NCBI GenBank assembly: GCA_026002995.1
Contig: BPGK01000001.1
Location: 248,001-312,000 of the forward strand
Direction of reading: 5' to 3'
DNA length: 64,000 bases
From: Gaiellaceae bacterium
Lineage (GTDB): Bacteria; Actinomycetota; Thermoleophilia; Gaiellales; Gaiellaceae
In this document: piece by piece, positions 24,274 through 32,768 of the stretch
Numbering within the stretch: position 1 is the stretch's first letter
Layout of the letters: each line of letters opens with the position of its first letter
Notes under the pieces: model-generated
What the model was told of the DNA's origin: nothing
Seen by the model: only the letters and a program-made list of their open reading frames with translations
The model's database searches: none
Position numbers and translations under genes: made by a program

Positions 24274-25348
24274 CCGTGCCCGTGTCGGACGGTACGTGCG
24301 TGCAGGCGTGCGCTGGACGCGGCTGCTCGCGTCTCGTCGGCGTGCGCCTGGCGTCCGCGTCTTCTACGGTCACGATCGCATTCCCGGGCCGGGCGAGCGC
24401 GCGGCGGGCGGGACGGCGAAGTTCCAGAAGCTCAACACCCGCTTCCCGAACGCCCCGGTCGATTTCTCCGTTCTCTACCTGGGCTCGACATGGCTTCCGC
24501 GCGACCTGCGGCCGTTGCTCGCCCTCGCTGCCCGTCGGCGGATCCCGATCGTCCTGAACCAGGATGGCGTCGGCTACCCGGGGTGGGCCGGGCCGCGAAC
24601 CGAGCAGGTGAACCGCCCGCTGCGCCGAGCGCTGGAGGCGGCCGATCACGTCATCTACCAGAGCGCCTTCTCCAAGCGCTCCGCCGACCTCTTTCTCGGC
24701 GAGGCGCGAGGGAGCTGGGAGGTGCTCCCGAACTGCGCCGACGTCGCGCACTTCACGCCCGCCGAGCAGCGGCCGGCGAACGGTCCCGTGCTCCTGCTCG
24801 GGGGCGACCAGACGCAGGCCTACCGGCTGGAGCTCGCCCTCGAGACGCTCCGCTCTCTCCTCCCGCGTCAGCCCGACGCTCGCTTGCTCGTCACCGGGCG
24901 ACTCGTCGTTCCGCTCGAGCCACTCGTCGAGCGACTGGGGCTCGAGGGACATGTCCACGCAGTTGGCGAGTACGCGCAGCGCGAGGCTCCCGAGATCTTT
25001 CGACGCGCGCACGTCCTTCTCCACACGAAGGTCAACGACCCCTGCCCGACGCTCGTTGTCGAGGCGATGGCGACAGGGCTCCCCGTCGTCTATCCAGCGA
25101 GTGGAGGGACGCCCGAGCTCGTGGGCGACGAAGCCGGCATCGGCGTGCCGCACGACGACTCGTTCGATCACGACAGCCCTCCCCCACCGGAGGCGCTGGC
25201 CGACGCGGTCGAGCGCGTGCTCTCCGACCTCCCGCGCTACGCAGCTGCGGCCCGCGCACGGGCAGTCGAGCGGTTCGCGCTCGAGCCCTGGCTCGAGCGT
25301 CACGCAGAGCTCTTCCGAGAGCTCACGCGGGAGCGCGGCTCGGCGTAG
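24263..25348 (+). CDS. Glycosyltransferase family 4-like, fourth of four
   Basis: A 361-residue GT-B protein. The start GTG 24263 lies 11 bases inside the third gene. It has VFYGHDRIPGPGERAAGGTA, LNQDGVGYPGWAGP, an acceptor-side segment VIYQSAFSKRSADLF, VLPNCADVAHFTP and the donor block HTKVNDPCPTLVVEAMATGL, then VVYPASGGTPELVGDEAGIG. The E(x7)E pattern is replaced by D(x9)E, yet the fold is clear. The last 26 bases overlap the convergent methyltransferase gene. The sugar is unknown. Confidence 0.82.
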   Translation: MLVDRARVGRYVRAGVRWTRLLASRRRAPGVRVFYGHDRIPGPGERAAGGTAKFQKLNTRFPNAPVDFSVLYLGSTWLPRDLRPLLALAARRRIPIVLNQDGVGYPGWAGPRTEQVNRPLRRALEAADHVIYQSAFSKRSADLFLGEARGSWEVLPNCADVAHFTPAEQRPANGPVLLLGGDQTQAYRLELALETLRSLLPRQPDARLLVTGRLVVPLEPLVERLGLEGHVHAVGEYAQREAPEIFRRAHVLLHTKVNDPCPTLVVEAMATGLPVVYPASGGTPELVGDEAGIGVPHDDSFDHDSPPPPEALADAVERVLSDLPRYAAAARARAVERFALEPWLERHAELFRELTRERGSA

Positions 25349-26114
25349 CGCGCGCCCAGATCTCGCCCCAGACGAGCCGCCACTCCTCGAGCGCCCAGCC
25401 TGACGCGGAGAGCTCGTCGCGGAGCAGGTCGAGGTCGTACTCGACCTCATGCTCCGGGTCGCTGAAGTACGGGAGCCCGAGCTCGCGGCGGAGCGGGACG
25501 ATCCAGTCTCGCTCCAAGACCGGCACGCGGATGAGCAGCTTCCGCGCCCCGAGATCCTCGCGCAACCGACGGAGGAACGGCACGCGTGGGCCGAGATGCT
25601 CGAGCACGTTCGAGAGGACGACGGTGTCGATTGGCTCCTCGGGCACGTAGGTCAGGGCGTCCGCCTCGACGTACCGCACGCGGGGGTGGGCGTTCTCGAG
25701 CCGCGCGTGCTCCAGCGCCCAGGGGCTGCGGTCGAGGGCGAGAACACTGGCGCCGGATCGCTCGGCGAGGTCGGCGGCGAGCTCGCCCTTGTGGCAGCCG
25801 ACGTCGAGCACGCGCTCTCCGGGCTCCACGCGCTCCACGAAGAAGTCGTGGTAGCGCGTCAGCCGGTGCTTCGCGTGCGTGCCGCCGTCGTAGTCGATCG
25901 CCCCGCGATCCAGTCCGACGAGGACGTCTCCGTGAAGCGTCAGCAGCTCGCGCATCGCCTGCGCCCTGCTCGGCTGCGCGCGGATCACCTCGAGCCAGAG
26001 CCTGAAGAGCAAGCGCCAGAGCCCGAACGGAAAGAGAATGCGCAGGGGCCGGAGGGGGAGTCGGCGTCGCGCGCGTCCGGCGAGCGCACGTGCTCGGGAG
26101 CGAGCGAGGCTCAT
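25323..26114 (-). CDS. SAM-dependent methyltransferase
   Basis: A 263-residue protein with a basic N-terminal 60 residues followed by a class I methyltransferase domain: RVLDVGCHKGELAADLA (motif I), VLALDRSPWALEHAR, and IDTVVLSNVLEHLGPRVPFL. The C-terminal stretch includes HEVEYDLDLLRDELSASGW, common in sugar-cluster methyltransferases. It probably O-methylates a glycan residue. ATG 26114 overlaps the stop of the upstream GT2 gene as ATGA, so both form a small minus-strand operon. Tail-to-tail overlap of 26 bases with the gene ending at 25348. Confidence 0.85.
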   Translation of the reverse strand: MSLARSRARALAGRARRRLPLRPLRILFPFGLWRLLFRLWLEVIRAQPSRAQAMRELLTLHGDVLVGLDRGAIDYDGGTHAKHRLTRYHDFFVERVEPGERVLDVGCHKGELAADLAERSGASVLALDRSPWALEHARLENAHPRVRYVEADALTYVPEEPIDTVVLSNVLEHLGPRVPFLRRLREDLGARKLLIRVPVLERDWIVPLRRELGLPYFSDPEHEVEYDLDLLRDELSASGWALEEWRLVWGEIWARATPSRAPA

Positions 26115-26962
26115 CGTCTGTGCGGCCCGCTGTGGAAGTAGCCCGTCAGCCGCCCCCGAAGAGAGGCGGCGTGGTAGCGCGCGCGTCCCACGTCGCCCCG
26201 TGCGAGCGAGAGGGCGACCCCGCCGAGCGGACGGGCGAGCATCCGTCCAACCGTTCGCGGACCGTAGCGGTGTTTGCGGAGGAGGTAGCCGACGCTCGCT
26301 CCGTCTCGATAGCCGAGCGTCGCGTCGTCTCGGCGGACGACGTGGCGGACGACCAGACCTGGCTCGTAGGCGATCCGCGCCCCCGTGGCGAGCGCACGGA
26401 TCAGGTAGTCGATCTCCTCTCCGGACGACCACGGCCCCGGCCCGCCGAGACCGAGCTCTTCGTCGAACGCCCCGACCTGGGCGATGATCTCTCGCCGGAG
26501 GAAGAGACCGTACGAGGCCGCTCGGTTCCAGAGGTTCGAGCGCGTGAGAGCTCCTGGATCGGTCTTCCAGGACGGCGAGGAGCGACCGTCGCAATCGGCG
26601 CCTCGGAGGCTCAAGCCCGCGAGGCCCGTGTCTCCGACGAACCGCTCGGCCACCCGCTCGAGGAGGTCGTCGGAGTATGAGCAGTCGTCGTCGGGAAAGG
26701 CCACGATGTCGGCGACGAGGTGCGGCAGCGCATGGTTTCGGGCGCGGGAGAGGCCTCTGGGCGCGTGCAGCCGTACGAGATCGAGACTGCGATACCGCGC
26801 GAGGTGTCGATCGAGCCGGTCGTCAGCGTTCTGGTCGACGAGGAGCACGCGAAAGGCGCGGTAGGTCTGACGCTCGAGCGACGAGAGCAGATCGACGAGG
26901 GGCTCGACGCGATCGACGGTCGCGACGACGAGGTCGAACGAGAGGGGCTCGTGCGATGGCAC
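26111..26962 (-). CDS. Glycosyltransferase family 2
   Basis: A 283-residue GT-A enzyme. It has FDLVVATVDRVEPLVDLLSS, VLLVDQNADDRLD as the nucleotide loop, VAFPDDDCSYSDDLLERVAE as the DxD region and GGPGPWSSGEEIDYLIRALA as the base-bearing ED-like region. The frame continues open upstream, but GTG 26962 is favoured by a TAGCCT box seven bases in front. It shares a 22-base region with the divergent GT2-GT4 fusion gene. The donor sugar is unknown. Confidence 0.85.
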   Translation of the reverse strand: MPSHEPLSFDLVVATVDRVEPLVDLLSSLERQTYRAFRVLLVDQNADDRLDRHLARYRSLDLVRLHAPRGLSRARNHALPHLVADIVAFPDDDCSYSDDLLERVAERFVGDTGLAGLSLRGADCDGRSSPSWKTDPGALTRSNLWNRAASYGLFLRREIIAQVGAFDEELGLGGPGPWSSGEEIDYLIRALATGARIAYEPGLVVRHVVRRDDATLGYRDGASVGYLLRKHRYGPRTVGRMLARPLGGVALSLARGDVGRARYHAASLRGRLTGYFHSGPHRR

Positions 26963-26968
26963 GGCCCG

Positions 26969-26974
26969 TAGGCT
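26969..26974 (+). promoter_or_regulatory. -10 box TAGGCT for the GT2-GT4 fusion gene
   Basis: TAGGCT is followed by ten bases and the GTG at 26985. It occupies nearly the same bases as the minus-strand box at 26970-26975, so the two directions share a near-palindromic GTAGGCTAC core. Confidence 0.4.
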
Positions 26975-26975
26975 A
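26970..26975 (-). promoter_or_regulatory. -10 box TAGCCT for the GT2/methyltransferase operon
   Basis: Minus-strand TAGCCT, seven-base spacer, GTG at 26962. It overlaps the plus-strand box of the divergent gene by five bases. Confidence 0.5.
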
Positions 26976-26984
26976 CGGAAGGCC

Positions 26985-29201
26985 GTGTCTCGTGCTGCGC
27001 CCCGTGTCTCCGTGTTGATGGCCGCCCGCGACGCGGAGCGATTTCTTCGCCCCGCGCTCGCGAGCGTCCTCCAGCAGACCCTCGTCGATCTCGAGCTCGT
27101 CGTGGTGGACGACGCCTCGTCGGATGCAACCCCCGAGATCCTGGGCTCCGTGGACGATCCCCGGCTGCGGGTGGCCCGAAACGACGAGCCGAGAGGTCTC
27201 GCCGACTCGCTCAACCGGGCCCTCGACCTCGCCCGCGGCCGTTTCATCGCCCGTCTCGACGCAGACGACGTCGCTCTTCCGAAGCGGCTCGAGCGTCAGG
27301 TCGCGCGCCTCGAGGCCGACCCCTCGCTCGCGGTCGTCGGGAGCGCGATTCTCGAGTTGGGCGAGGACGAGCGTGTGCGCTCGCTCCACGCGATGCCCGA
27401 GAGCCCACATGCCGTGCGTTGGGCAGCGCTCTTCAGCTCGCCCTTCTACCACCCTACCGTTCTCCTCGATCGCGAGGCGCTCACGCGCGAGGGTCTCCGC
27501 TACGACACGGGCTACGCGGAGAGCGAGGACTACGAGCTCTGGACACGGCTCCTGCGGGTCGTCGACGGCGGCAACCTCCCGGAGCCGCTCGTCCTCTACC
27601 GCATCCATCCCGAGCAGGCGAGCCGTCGTCGCCGCGGCCTCCAGCGGGATCTCCAACGCGAGATCGCCCTGCGCGAGATCGCCTCCGTTGCGCCGGCCCT
27701 CTCCGCCCGAGACGCGGAGCTGGCCTGGCGCGTCGGAGCCTCCGAGCCGATCGCCCCGTCCGAGCGCACCCGCGCCGCCGACGCATTCCGAGAGCTCCTC
27801 GGAGGCTTCGAGCGCACGAACGGCCGTGCCTCCGAAGTTCGCCGCGCGGCGGCTCGGGCGCTCCTCCGCCTCGCGCTCGCCGACGGCGGTGCTCAGTCGC
27901 TCGCGCTCCTGCGAGCTGCGCTCGCCGTCGATCCCGGGGTTCCCGCCGACAGTCTCCGGCGAAGGCTTCGTCGCCGGAGCCGGGCTCGCGTCTGGGGCGC
28001 TGAGGCTCGCCGGACGCTTGCCTCGCTCGCCGGCGCACGTGCGGCGCCGCTCCGCGTCGTCGTCGTCTCGCCGGAGCCCACGCCGTACCGAGCGCCGATC
28101 TTCGACCTCCTCGCCGAGCGTCCGGAGCTCGACCTCACGGTTCTGTACACGGCGGAGACGCTCGCGTCGCGCGGGTGGGTCGTCGAGCCGAGGCACGCGA
28201 CGCGGTTCCTCCGGGGTGTTCGCGTCCCGCTCGTCGGACGGCTGCTCGCCCACGACTACGTCCTCAATCCGGGTGTGGGCTCCGCGCTCCGCGACCTGGC
28301 TCCGGACGTGGCCGTCATCTCCGGCTGGAGTACGTTCGCGTGCCAGGCGGCTCTGCTCTGGTGCCGCCGCAACGGCGTGCCGTACGTGCTGCACGTCGAG
28401 AGTCACGACGCCGGTCCCAGGCCCGGCTGGCGACGCGCGGTGAAAGGCGCTGTCGTGCCTCGTGCGGTGCGCGGTGCCGCGTGGATCCTCGTCACGGGAA
28501 CGCTCGTCCGGCAGTCGATGCTCGAGCGGGGCGCCGATCCTCACCGTATCGGGCTCTTCGCCGTGACGATCGACGTCGGCGCCTTCGCCCGGCGGGCGGA
28601 GACGGCGCGACGGGATCGCGAGGCGCTACGGGCGAGACTAGGGGTGCGGGAGGACGACGTCGTCGTTCTCTGCGCGGCGCGGCTCGCGCCCGAGAAGGGA
28701 CTGGACACGCTCGTTCGCGCTCTCGCCGCGACCGGAGACAGTCGGGTTGTGGGCGTCGTGGTCGGCGAGGGGCCGGAGCGCGCACGGCTCGAGGAGCTCG
28801 CGCGCCGTGAGCGTGCGCGCGTCCTCTTCCCGGGGGCGAGACCCTGGGAAGCGATGGTCGAGACCTACGTTGCGGCTGACGTCTTCGCGCTTCTCTCCGA
28901 GCGCGAGCCGTGGGGAGTCGTCGTCAACGAGGCTGCCGCGTGCGCGTTACCGCTCGTACTCTCGGATCGCGTCGGGGCCGCCCCCGACCTCCTCCGGGAC
29001 GGCGAGAACGGCTTCCTCGTGCGCGCGCGCGACGTGTCAGCGGCTGCCGACGCGCTCCGCAGGCTGGCGGCCGACCCGGAGCTCCGGCGCCGTCAGGGTG
29101 AGCGATCGCGCGCGATCGTGGCCGACTGGGGATACGGCCCTAGCGTCGAGGGCTTCCTCGTCGCAGTTCGCAGGGCTCTCGACGCCACGGTTCAACGCTA
29201 G
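26985..29201 (+). CDS. Fused GT2-GT4 bifunctional glycosyltransferase
   Basis: A 738-residue protein joining two complete transferases. Residues 1-240 are GT2: RVSVLMAARDAERFLRPALA, VVVDDASSDATPEIL, the FIARLDADDVALPKRLE DxD and AESEDYELWTRLLR. An Ala/Arg/Leu-rich linker (about 250-345) leads into GT4: RVVVVSPEPTPYRAPIFDLL, ARLAPEKGLDTLVRALAA, SEREPWGVVVNEAAACALPL and SDRVGAAPDLLRDGENGF. One chain could add two sugars in sequence to the same acceptor (inference). It is about twice the length of single-domain neighbours. Start GTG 26985; the stop TAG is part of the next gene's -10 box. Confidence 0.88.
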   Translation: MSRAAPRVSVLMAARDAERFLRPALASVLQQTLVDLELVVVDDASSDATPEILGSVDDPRLRVARNDEPRGLADSLNRALDLARGRFIARLDADDVALPKRLERQVARLEADPSLAVVGSAILELGEDERVRSLHAMPESPHAVRWAALFSSPFYHPTVLLDREALTREGLRYDTGYAESEDYELWTRLLRVVDGGNLPEPLVLYRIHPEQASRRRRGLQRDLQREIALREIASVAPALSARDAELAWRVGASEPIAPSERTRAADAFRELLGGFERTNGRASEVRRAAARALLRLALADGGAQSLALLRAALAVDPGVPADSLRRRLRRRSRARVWGAEARRTLASLAGARAAPLRVVVVSPEPTPYRAPIFDLLAERPELDLTVLYTAETLASRGWVVEPRHATRFLRGVRVPLVGRLLAHDYVLNPGVGSALRDLAPDVAVISGWSTFACQAALLWCRRNGVPYVLHVESHDAGPRPGWRRAVKGAVVPRAVRGAAWILVTGTLVRQSMLERGADPHRIGLFAVTIDVGAFARRAETARRDREALRARLGVREDDVVVLCAARLAPEKGLDTLVRALAATGDSRVVGVVVGEGPERARLEELARRERARVLFPGARPWEAMVETYVAADVFALLSEREPWGVVVNEAAACALPLVLSDRVGAAPDLLRDGENGFLVRARDVSAAADALRRLAADPELRRRQGERSRAIVADWGYGPSVEGFLVAVRRALDATVQR

Positions 29202-29204
29202 CCT
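29199..29204 (+). promoter_or_regulatory. -10 box TAGCCT overlapping a stop codon
   Basis: The TAG stop of the fusion gene starts TAGCCT, which lies six bases before the GTG at 29211. Confidence 0.5.
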
Positions 29205-29210
29205 TGGCCG

Positions 29211-30452
29211 GTGGCGACGAGCGCCGAACGACCGCGGATCCTCGTCCTGAACCAGTACTACTGGCCGGGAGTCGAGGCGACCGCGCACCTCCTGACCGAG
29301 CTGTGCGAGGCGCTCGCACGCGACTACGAGGTCGAGGTCGTCACTGGCGTTCTGCACGGGCACGAGGACGAGCCCCGCGTGCTCGAGCGCAACGGCGTTC
29401 GGATCACCCGCGTCGCATCCACCTCCTACGAGCGCTCGGCGATCGGTCGCCGGGCGGCGAACTACTTCTCGTACCTCGGCTCCGCGCTCGTCCATGCACT
29501 TCGAGGCCCGCGGCCCGACCTCGTGCTGTGCATGACCGACCCGCCCATCGTCGGCGATCTCGGTGTGGCCGTCGCGCGGCGGTTCGACGCCCCGGTCGCC
29601 GTCGTCAGCCAGGACGTCTTCCCCGAGATCGCGACCGAGTTGCATCGGCTCGAGAACCGGCTCGTCGTCGGGGTTCTCGGCGGCCTCGTCGGTGCCTACT
29701 TGAAACGGGCGGATCGCATCGTGGCGATCGGCGAGACGATGCGCGACCGCCTCGAGGCGAAGGGGGCGCCGCGCGAGCGCCTGCGCGTGATCCCGAACTG
29801 GGTCGACACGCGCGAGATCACTCCCCAGCCGCGCGACAACGCCTGGGCGGAGCAGCACGGGCTCGTCTCGAAGTTCGTCGTCATGCACTCGGGGAACGTC
29901 GGGCACGCGCAGGACCTCGACAGCCTCGTTCGCGCTGCCACCTTCCTGCGCGACCGCGACGACCTCCGGATCGTGATCGCCGGCTTCGGCGCCAGGCATG
30001 CGGAGATGGTCGCGCTCGCCCGGAGGCTCGAGGTGGAGGACACCGTCCGCTTCCTTCCCTACCAGGATCGAGCGCGGCTTCCCTTCTCGCTCTCGAGCGC
30101 CGACCTCCATGTCGTCGGGCTCGCGAAGGGGCTCGCGGGCTACGTGGTGCCGAGCCGGCTGTACGGAATCCTCGCGGCCGGCCGGCCGGTGGTCGCAGCA
30201 GCCGAGGCCGAGAGCGAGACGGCGCGGATCGTGCGCGAGGTCGGCTGCGGAATCGTCATCGATCCGGGGCGTCCCGAGCTCCTCGCCCGGACGATCCGGG
30301 ATGCCGCGGAGGGGAAGCATGATCTCGTCGAGATGGGACGGCGGGGACGCGCCTGGGTCGAGCGCGAGGCCGATCGAGCCGTCGCGATGGAGCGCTACCG
30401 TGCGCTCGTGCGAGAGCTCGTAGACGGCGCCGCGGAGCGTGGCGCTCGATGA
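29211..30452 (+). CDS. Glycosyltransferase family 4 (WbuB-like)
   Basis: A 413-residue GT-B enzyme with the WbuB-type N-terminus ILVLNQYYWPGVEATAHLLT and CMTDPPIVGDLGVAVARRF. The donor half has RVIPNWVDTREITP, VVMHSGNVGHAQDLDSLVRA and a modified acidic site in AKGLAGYVVPSRLYGILAAG. WbuB and relatives transfer an N-acetyl-fucosamine-type sugar to a lipid-linked HexNAc. The GDP-fucose-synthase-like gene at the right edge makes some deoxy sugar plausible, but the donor is not proven. The next gene overlaps its stop as ATGA. Confidence 0.85.
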   Translation: MATSAERPRILVLNQYYWPGVEATAHLLTELCEALARDYEVEVVTGVLHGHEDEPRVLERNGVRITRVASTSYERSAIGRRAANYFSYLGSALVHALRGPRPDLVLCMTDPPIVGDLGVAVARRFDAPVAVVSQDVFPEIATELHRLENRLVVGVLGGLVGAYLKRADRIVAIGETMRDRLEAKGAPRERLRVIPNWVDTREITPQPRDNAWAEQHGLVSKFVVMHSGNVGHAQDLDSLVRAATFLRDRDDLRIVIAGFGARHAEMVALARRLEVEDTVRFLPYQDRARLPFSLSSADLHVVGLAKGLAGYVVPSRLYGILAAGRPVVAAAEAESETARIVREVGCGIVIDPGRPELLARTIRDAAEGKHDLVEMGRRGRAWVEREADRAVAMERYRALVRELVDGAAERGAR

Positions 30453-31609
30453 CAGGGCCTCCGAGATCCATCCCGGCTCACTCGGCAGACGAGGACGCCG
30501 CCGTGGGACGGGCCGAGATGGGGACGTTCCAGGATGTCCGAGTGCCCCGCTCGCTCGTGCTCGCCGCGGCGATCAGCTGGCGCCTGCTCGTCGTGGGAGC
30601 CGCCGTCTACGTGACGGTCACACTCCTCGCGCGCCTGCAGGTGATCATCGTCCCGGCGGCCGTCGCGCTGCTTCTGGCTTGCGCTCTCTGGCCCGGGGTC
30701 CGGAGGCTCCGTGCGAGCGGCCTGCGCCCCGCGTTCGCCGCGGCCACGATGCTCGTCGCGCTCCTGGGGGCGGTCTCCGTCGTCGTTCTCGTGCTCGCGC
30801 CGCGCGCGGCCGACGAGATCTCGGAGCTCGACGTCAACGTCGCGGGCGGCGTGGACGTGATCAAGGGCTGGCTGACCGATGGGCCGCTCTCCTTCTCGGA
30901 GGCCAGGGTCGAGAGCTTCTTCGACGAGCTCGAGAGCCAGCTTCGAGCGGCCAGCGGGACGATCGCGAGCGGCGCCCTGGGGGGCGCGATGCTCGCCGCT
31001 GAGATCGTGGTGGGGATCCTCCTCGCGGTCGTGCTGCTCTTTTTCTTCCTCAAGGACGGCGATCGCATGTGGCTGTGGCTCGAGCGCCTCCTCCCGGAGT
31101 CGAGACAGCAGGCGTGGCACGCGACGGCCGTGGAGGTTCGCGACGTCCTCTCCGCGTTCATCCGCGGAACCGCGATCGTCGCCCTCGTCGACGCGATCGG
31201 GATCGGCCTCGGCCTCTACCTCCTCGGCGTGCCCCTCGTCGTCCCCCTCGCCGTGCTCACCTTCGTCGGCGGGTTCGTCCCCATCGTCGGGGCGACCGTG
31301 GCCGGGTTCGTCGCGGTGATGGTGGCGCTCGTGAGCGACGGATTTGTCATCGCGCTTCTCGTGCTCGGGGTGGTGATCCTCGTCCAGCAGCTCGAGAGCA
31401 ACTTCCTGCAGCCCGTCGTCGTAGGGAGGTACGTCCAGCTCCACCCGGCTGCCGTGCTGCTCGCGGTCGGAGCAGGAGCCGTCCTCTACGGTGTCGCTGG
31501 CGCCCTTCTCGCGGTTCCGGTGACGGCTGCGCTCTCGGTCGTGCTCGGTCGCAACCGCCCGCGACCCGAGGCGGCGGTCGTCCTCGGTGGCTCACAGCCC
31601 GAGGCGTGA
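30449..31609 (+). CDS. AI-2E/PerM-family membrane protein
   Basis: A 386-residue polytopic protein. TMs near residues 45-65 and 70-110 precede a soluble region (about 115-175), followed by TMs including VGILLAVVLLFFFLKDGDRM, then VPLVVPLAVLTFVGGFVPIVG, and a QQLESNFLQPVVVGRYVQLH block. This block and the FVPIVGATVAG run are hallmarks of the AI-2E transporter (PF01594) family, whose members are proposed exporters or permeases. The start ATG overlaps the previous glycosyltransferase stop. Its role in a glycan locus is unclear; it may be a hitchhiking housekeeping gene or move an intermediate. Confidence 0.87.
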   Translation: MTGPPRSIPAHSADEDAAVGRAEMGTFQDVRVPRSLVLAAAISWRLLVVGAAVYVTVTLLARLQVIIVPAAVALLLACALWPGVRRLRASGLRPAFAAATMLVALLGAVSVVVLVLAPRAADEISELDVNVAGGVDVIKGWLTDGPLSFSEARVESFFDELESQLRAASGTIASGALGGAMLAAEIVVGILLAVVLLFFFLKDGDRMWLWLERLLPESRQQAWHATAVEVRDVLSAFIRGTAIVALVDAIGIGLGLYLLGVPLVVPLAVLTFVGGFVPIVGATVAGFVAVMVALVSDGFVIALLVLGVVILVQQLESNFLQPVVVGRYVQLHPAAVLLAVGAGAVLYGVAGALLAVPVTAALSVVLGRNRPRPEAAVVLGGSQPEA

Positions 31610-31627
31610 GGGGCCTCGGGGCGTCCC

Positions 31628-31633
31628 TACAAT
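31628..31633 (+). promoter_or_regulatory. -10 box TACAAT for the 31641-35270 operon
   Basis: TACAAT, a seven-base spacer and GTG 31641. It is among the closest matches to the TATAAT consensus in the window and also selects the start in a frame that is open further upstream. Confidence 0.6.
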
Positions 31634-31640
31634 CGCGCCG

Positions 31641-32768
31641 GTGATCGCGAGGACTGCGTTTTGGGGTGCGCTCGGCGCGCTCGCCTGGACGCACGTCGGC
31701 TACCCGGCGTTCATGGCGCTCTTGGCGCGGGCACGACCACGACCCGTCTCGAAGGGCGACGTGACGCCGACGGTCGCGCTCGTCGTCTCCGCGCACAACG
31801 AGGAAGCGGTGATCCGTCGGCGGCTCGAGAATCTGCTCGAGCTCGAGTACCCGGCGGAGCGCGTGGAGATCGTCGTCGCCTCGGACGGCTCGAGCGACCG
31901 AACGGACGAGATCGTCGAGGAGATCGCGGCCCGCGAGCCGCGCGTGCGTCTCCTGCGCTGTCCGCGCGAGGGCAAGGTCGCCGCGCAGCATCGCGCCGTG
32001 CGGGAGACGGAGAGCGAGGTCCTCGCCTTCACCGACGCCAATACGTCGTGGCGTTCCGATGCGCTTCGGTTGCTCGTGCGCAACCTGGCCGATCCCGAGG
32101 TCGGCTACGTCTGTGGGCAGCTCCGACTCGAGAGCTCCGAGGGCGAGAACCTCGAGGGCCTCTACTGGCGCTACGAGGTGTGGGTTCGCGAACAGGAGTC
32201 GCGCGCGAGCTCGATCACGGCCGGCAACGGCGCCATCTACGCGGTGCCGCGCGACGCGTACGTCGAGGACGACCCGAGGTTCGGTCACGACTTCGGCTTT
32301 CCGTACCTCATGGAGCAGCGCGGGCGGCGCGCCGTCTACGAGCCCGCCGCAGTCGCCGTCGAGCGGGCTGCGAGCGAGACCGAGGACGAGTACGGGCGCA
32401 AGGTGCGCACGATCGCCCGCGTCTGGGGCCACATCCTGACCGGGCGCGTGTTTCGTCCGGTGCGGCCGCTCTACGCCGTCCAGCTCTTCTCCCACCGCAT
32501 CCTGCGGTACTCGAGCGGCCTCCTCCACCTCGCGCTCCTCCTCTCCAACCTCGCCCTCGTCGGTCGCGCCCCGTTCTACCGAGCGTCTCTCGCGCTCCAG
32601 GTCGCGGGCCTCGCGCTCGCGGGCGCCGGCAAGGCCCGCGTTCCGATCCCCGGCGCCCGCCTCGCCTTCTACTACGTCGCGGTCACGTGGGCGACGCTGG
32701 CCGGGCTCGTCCGCTACCTGCGCTCGGGCACCCCGCAGATGTGGGAGAAGGCGAAGGGCACGCGGTGA
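31641..32768 (+). CDS. Membrane-anchored glycosyltransferase family 2
   Basis: A 375-residue protein with one N-terminal TM (FWGALGALAWTHVGYPAF), a GT2 domain (VALVVSAHNEEAVIRRRLEN, VASDGSSDRTDEI, AFTDANTSWRSDA as the DxD region, and EDDPRFGHDFGFP), and two or three C-terminal TMs. TPHQ-like QxxRW is replaced by RKVRTIARVWGHI. The layout resembles hyaluronan synthase-like or poly-GlcNAc synthase-like processive GT2 enzymes, though it could be a simple membrane GT. It begins an operon with the sugar phosphotransferase and two TupA-like genes. Confidence 0.85.
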   Translation: MIARTAFWGALGALAWTHVGYPAFMALLARARPRPVSKGDVTPTVALVVSAHNEEAVIRRRLENLLELEYPAERVEIVVASDGSSDRTDEIVEEIAAREPRVRLLRCPREGKVAAQHRAVRETESEVLAFTDANTSWRSDALRLLVRNLADPEVGYVCGQLRLESSEGENLEGLYWRYEVWVREQESRASSITAGNGAIYAVPRDAYVEDDPRFGHDFGFPYLMEQRGRRAVYEPAAVAVERAASETEDEYGRKVRTIARVWGHILTGRVFRPVRPLYAVQLFSHRILRYSSGLLHLALLLSNLALVGRAPFYRASLALQVAGLALAGAGKARVPIPGARLAFYYVAVTWATLAGLVRYLRSGTPQMWEKAKGTR

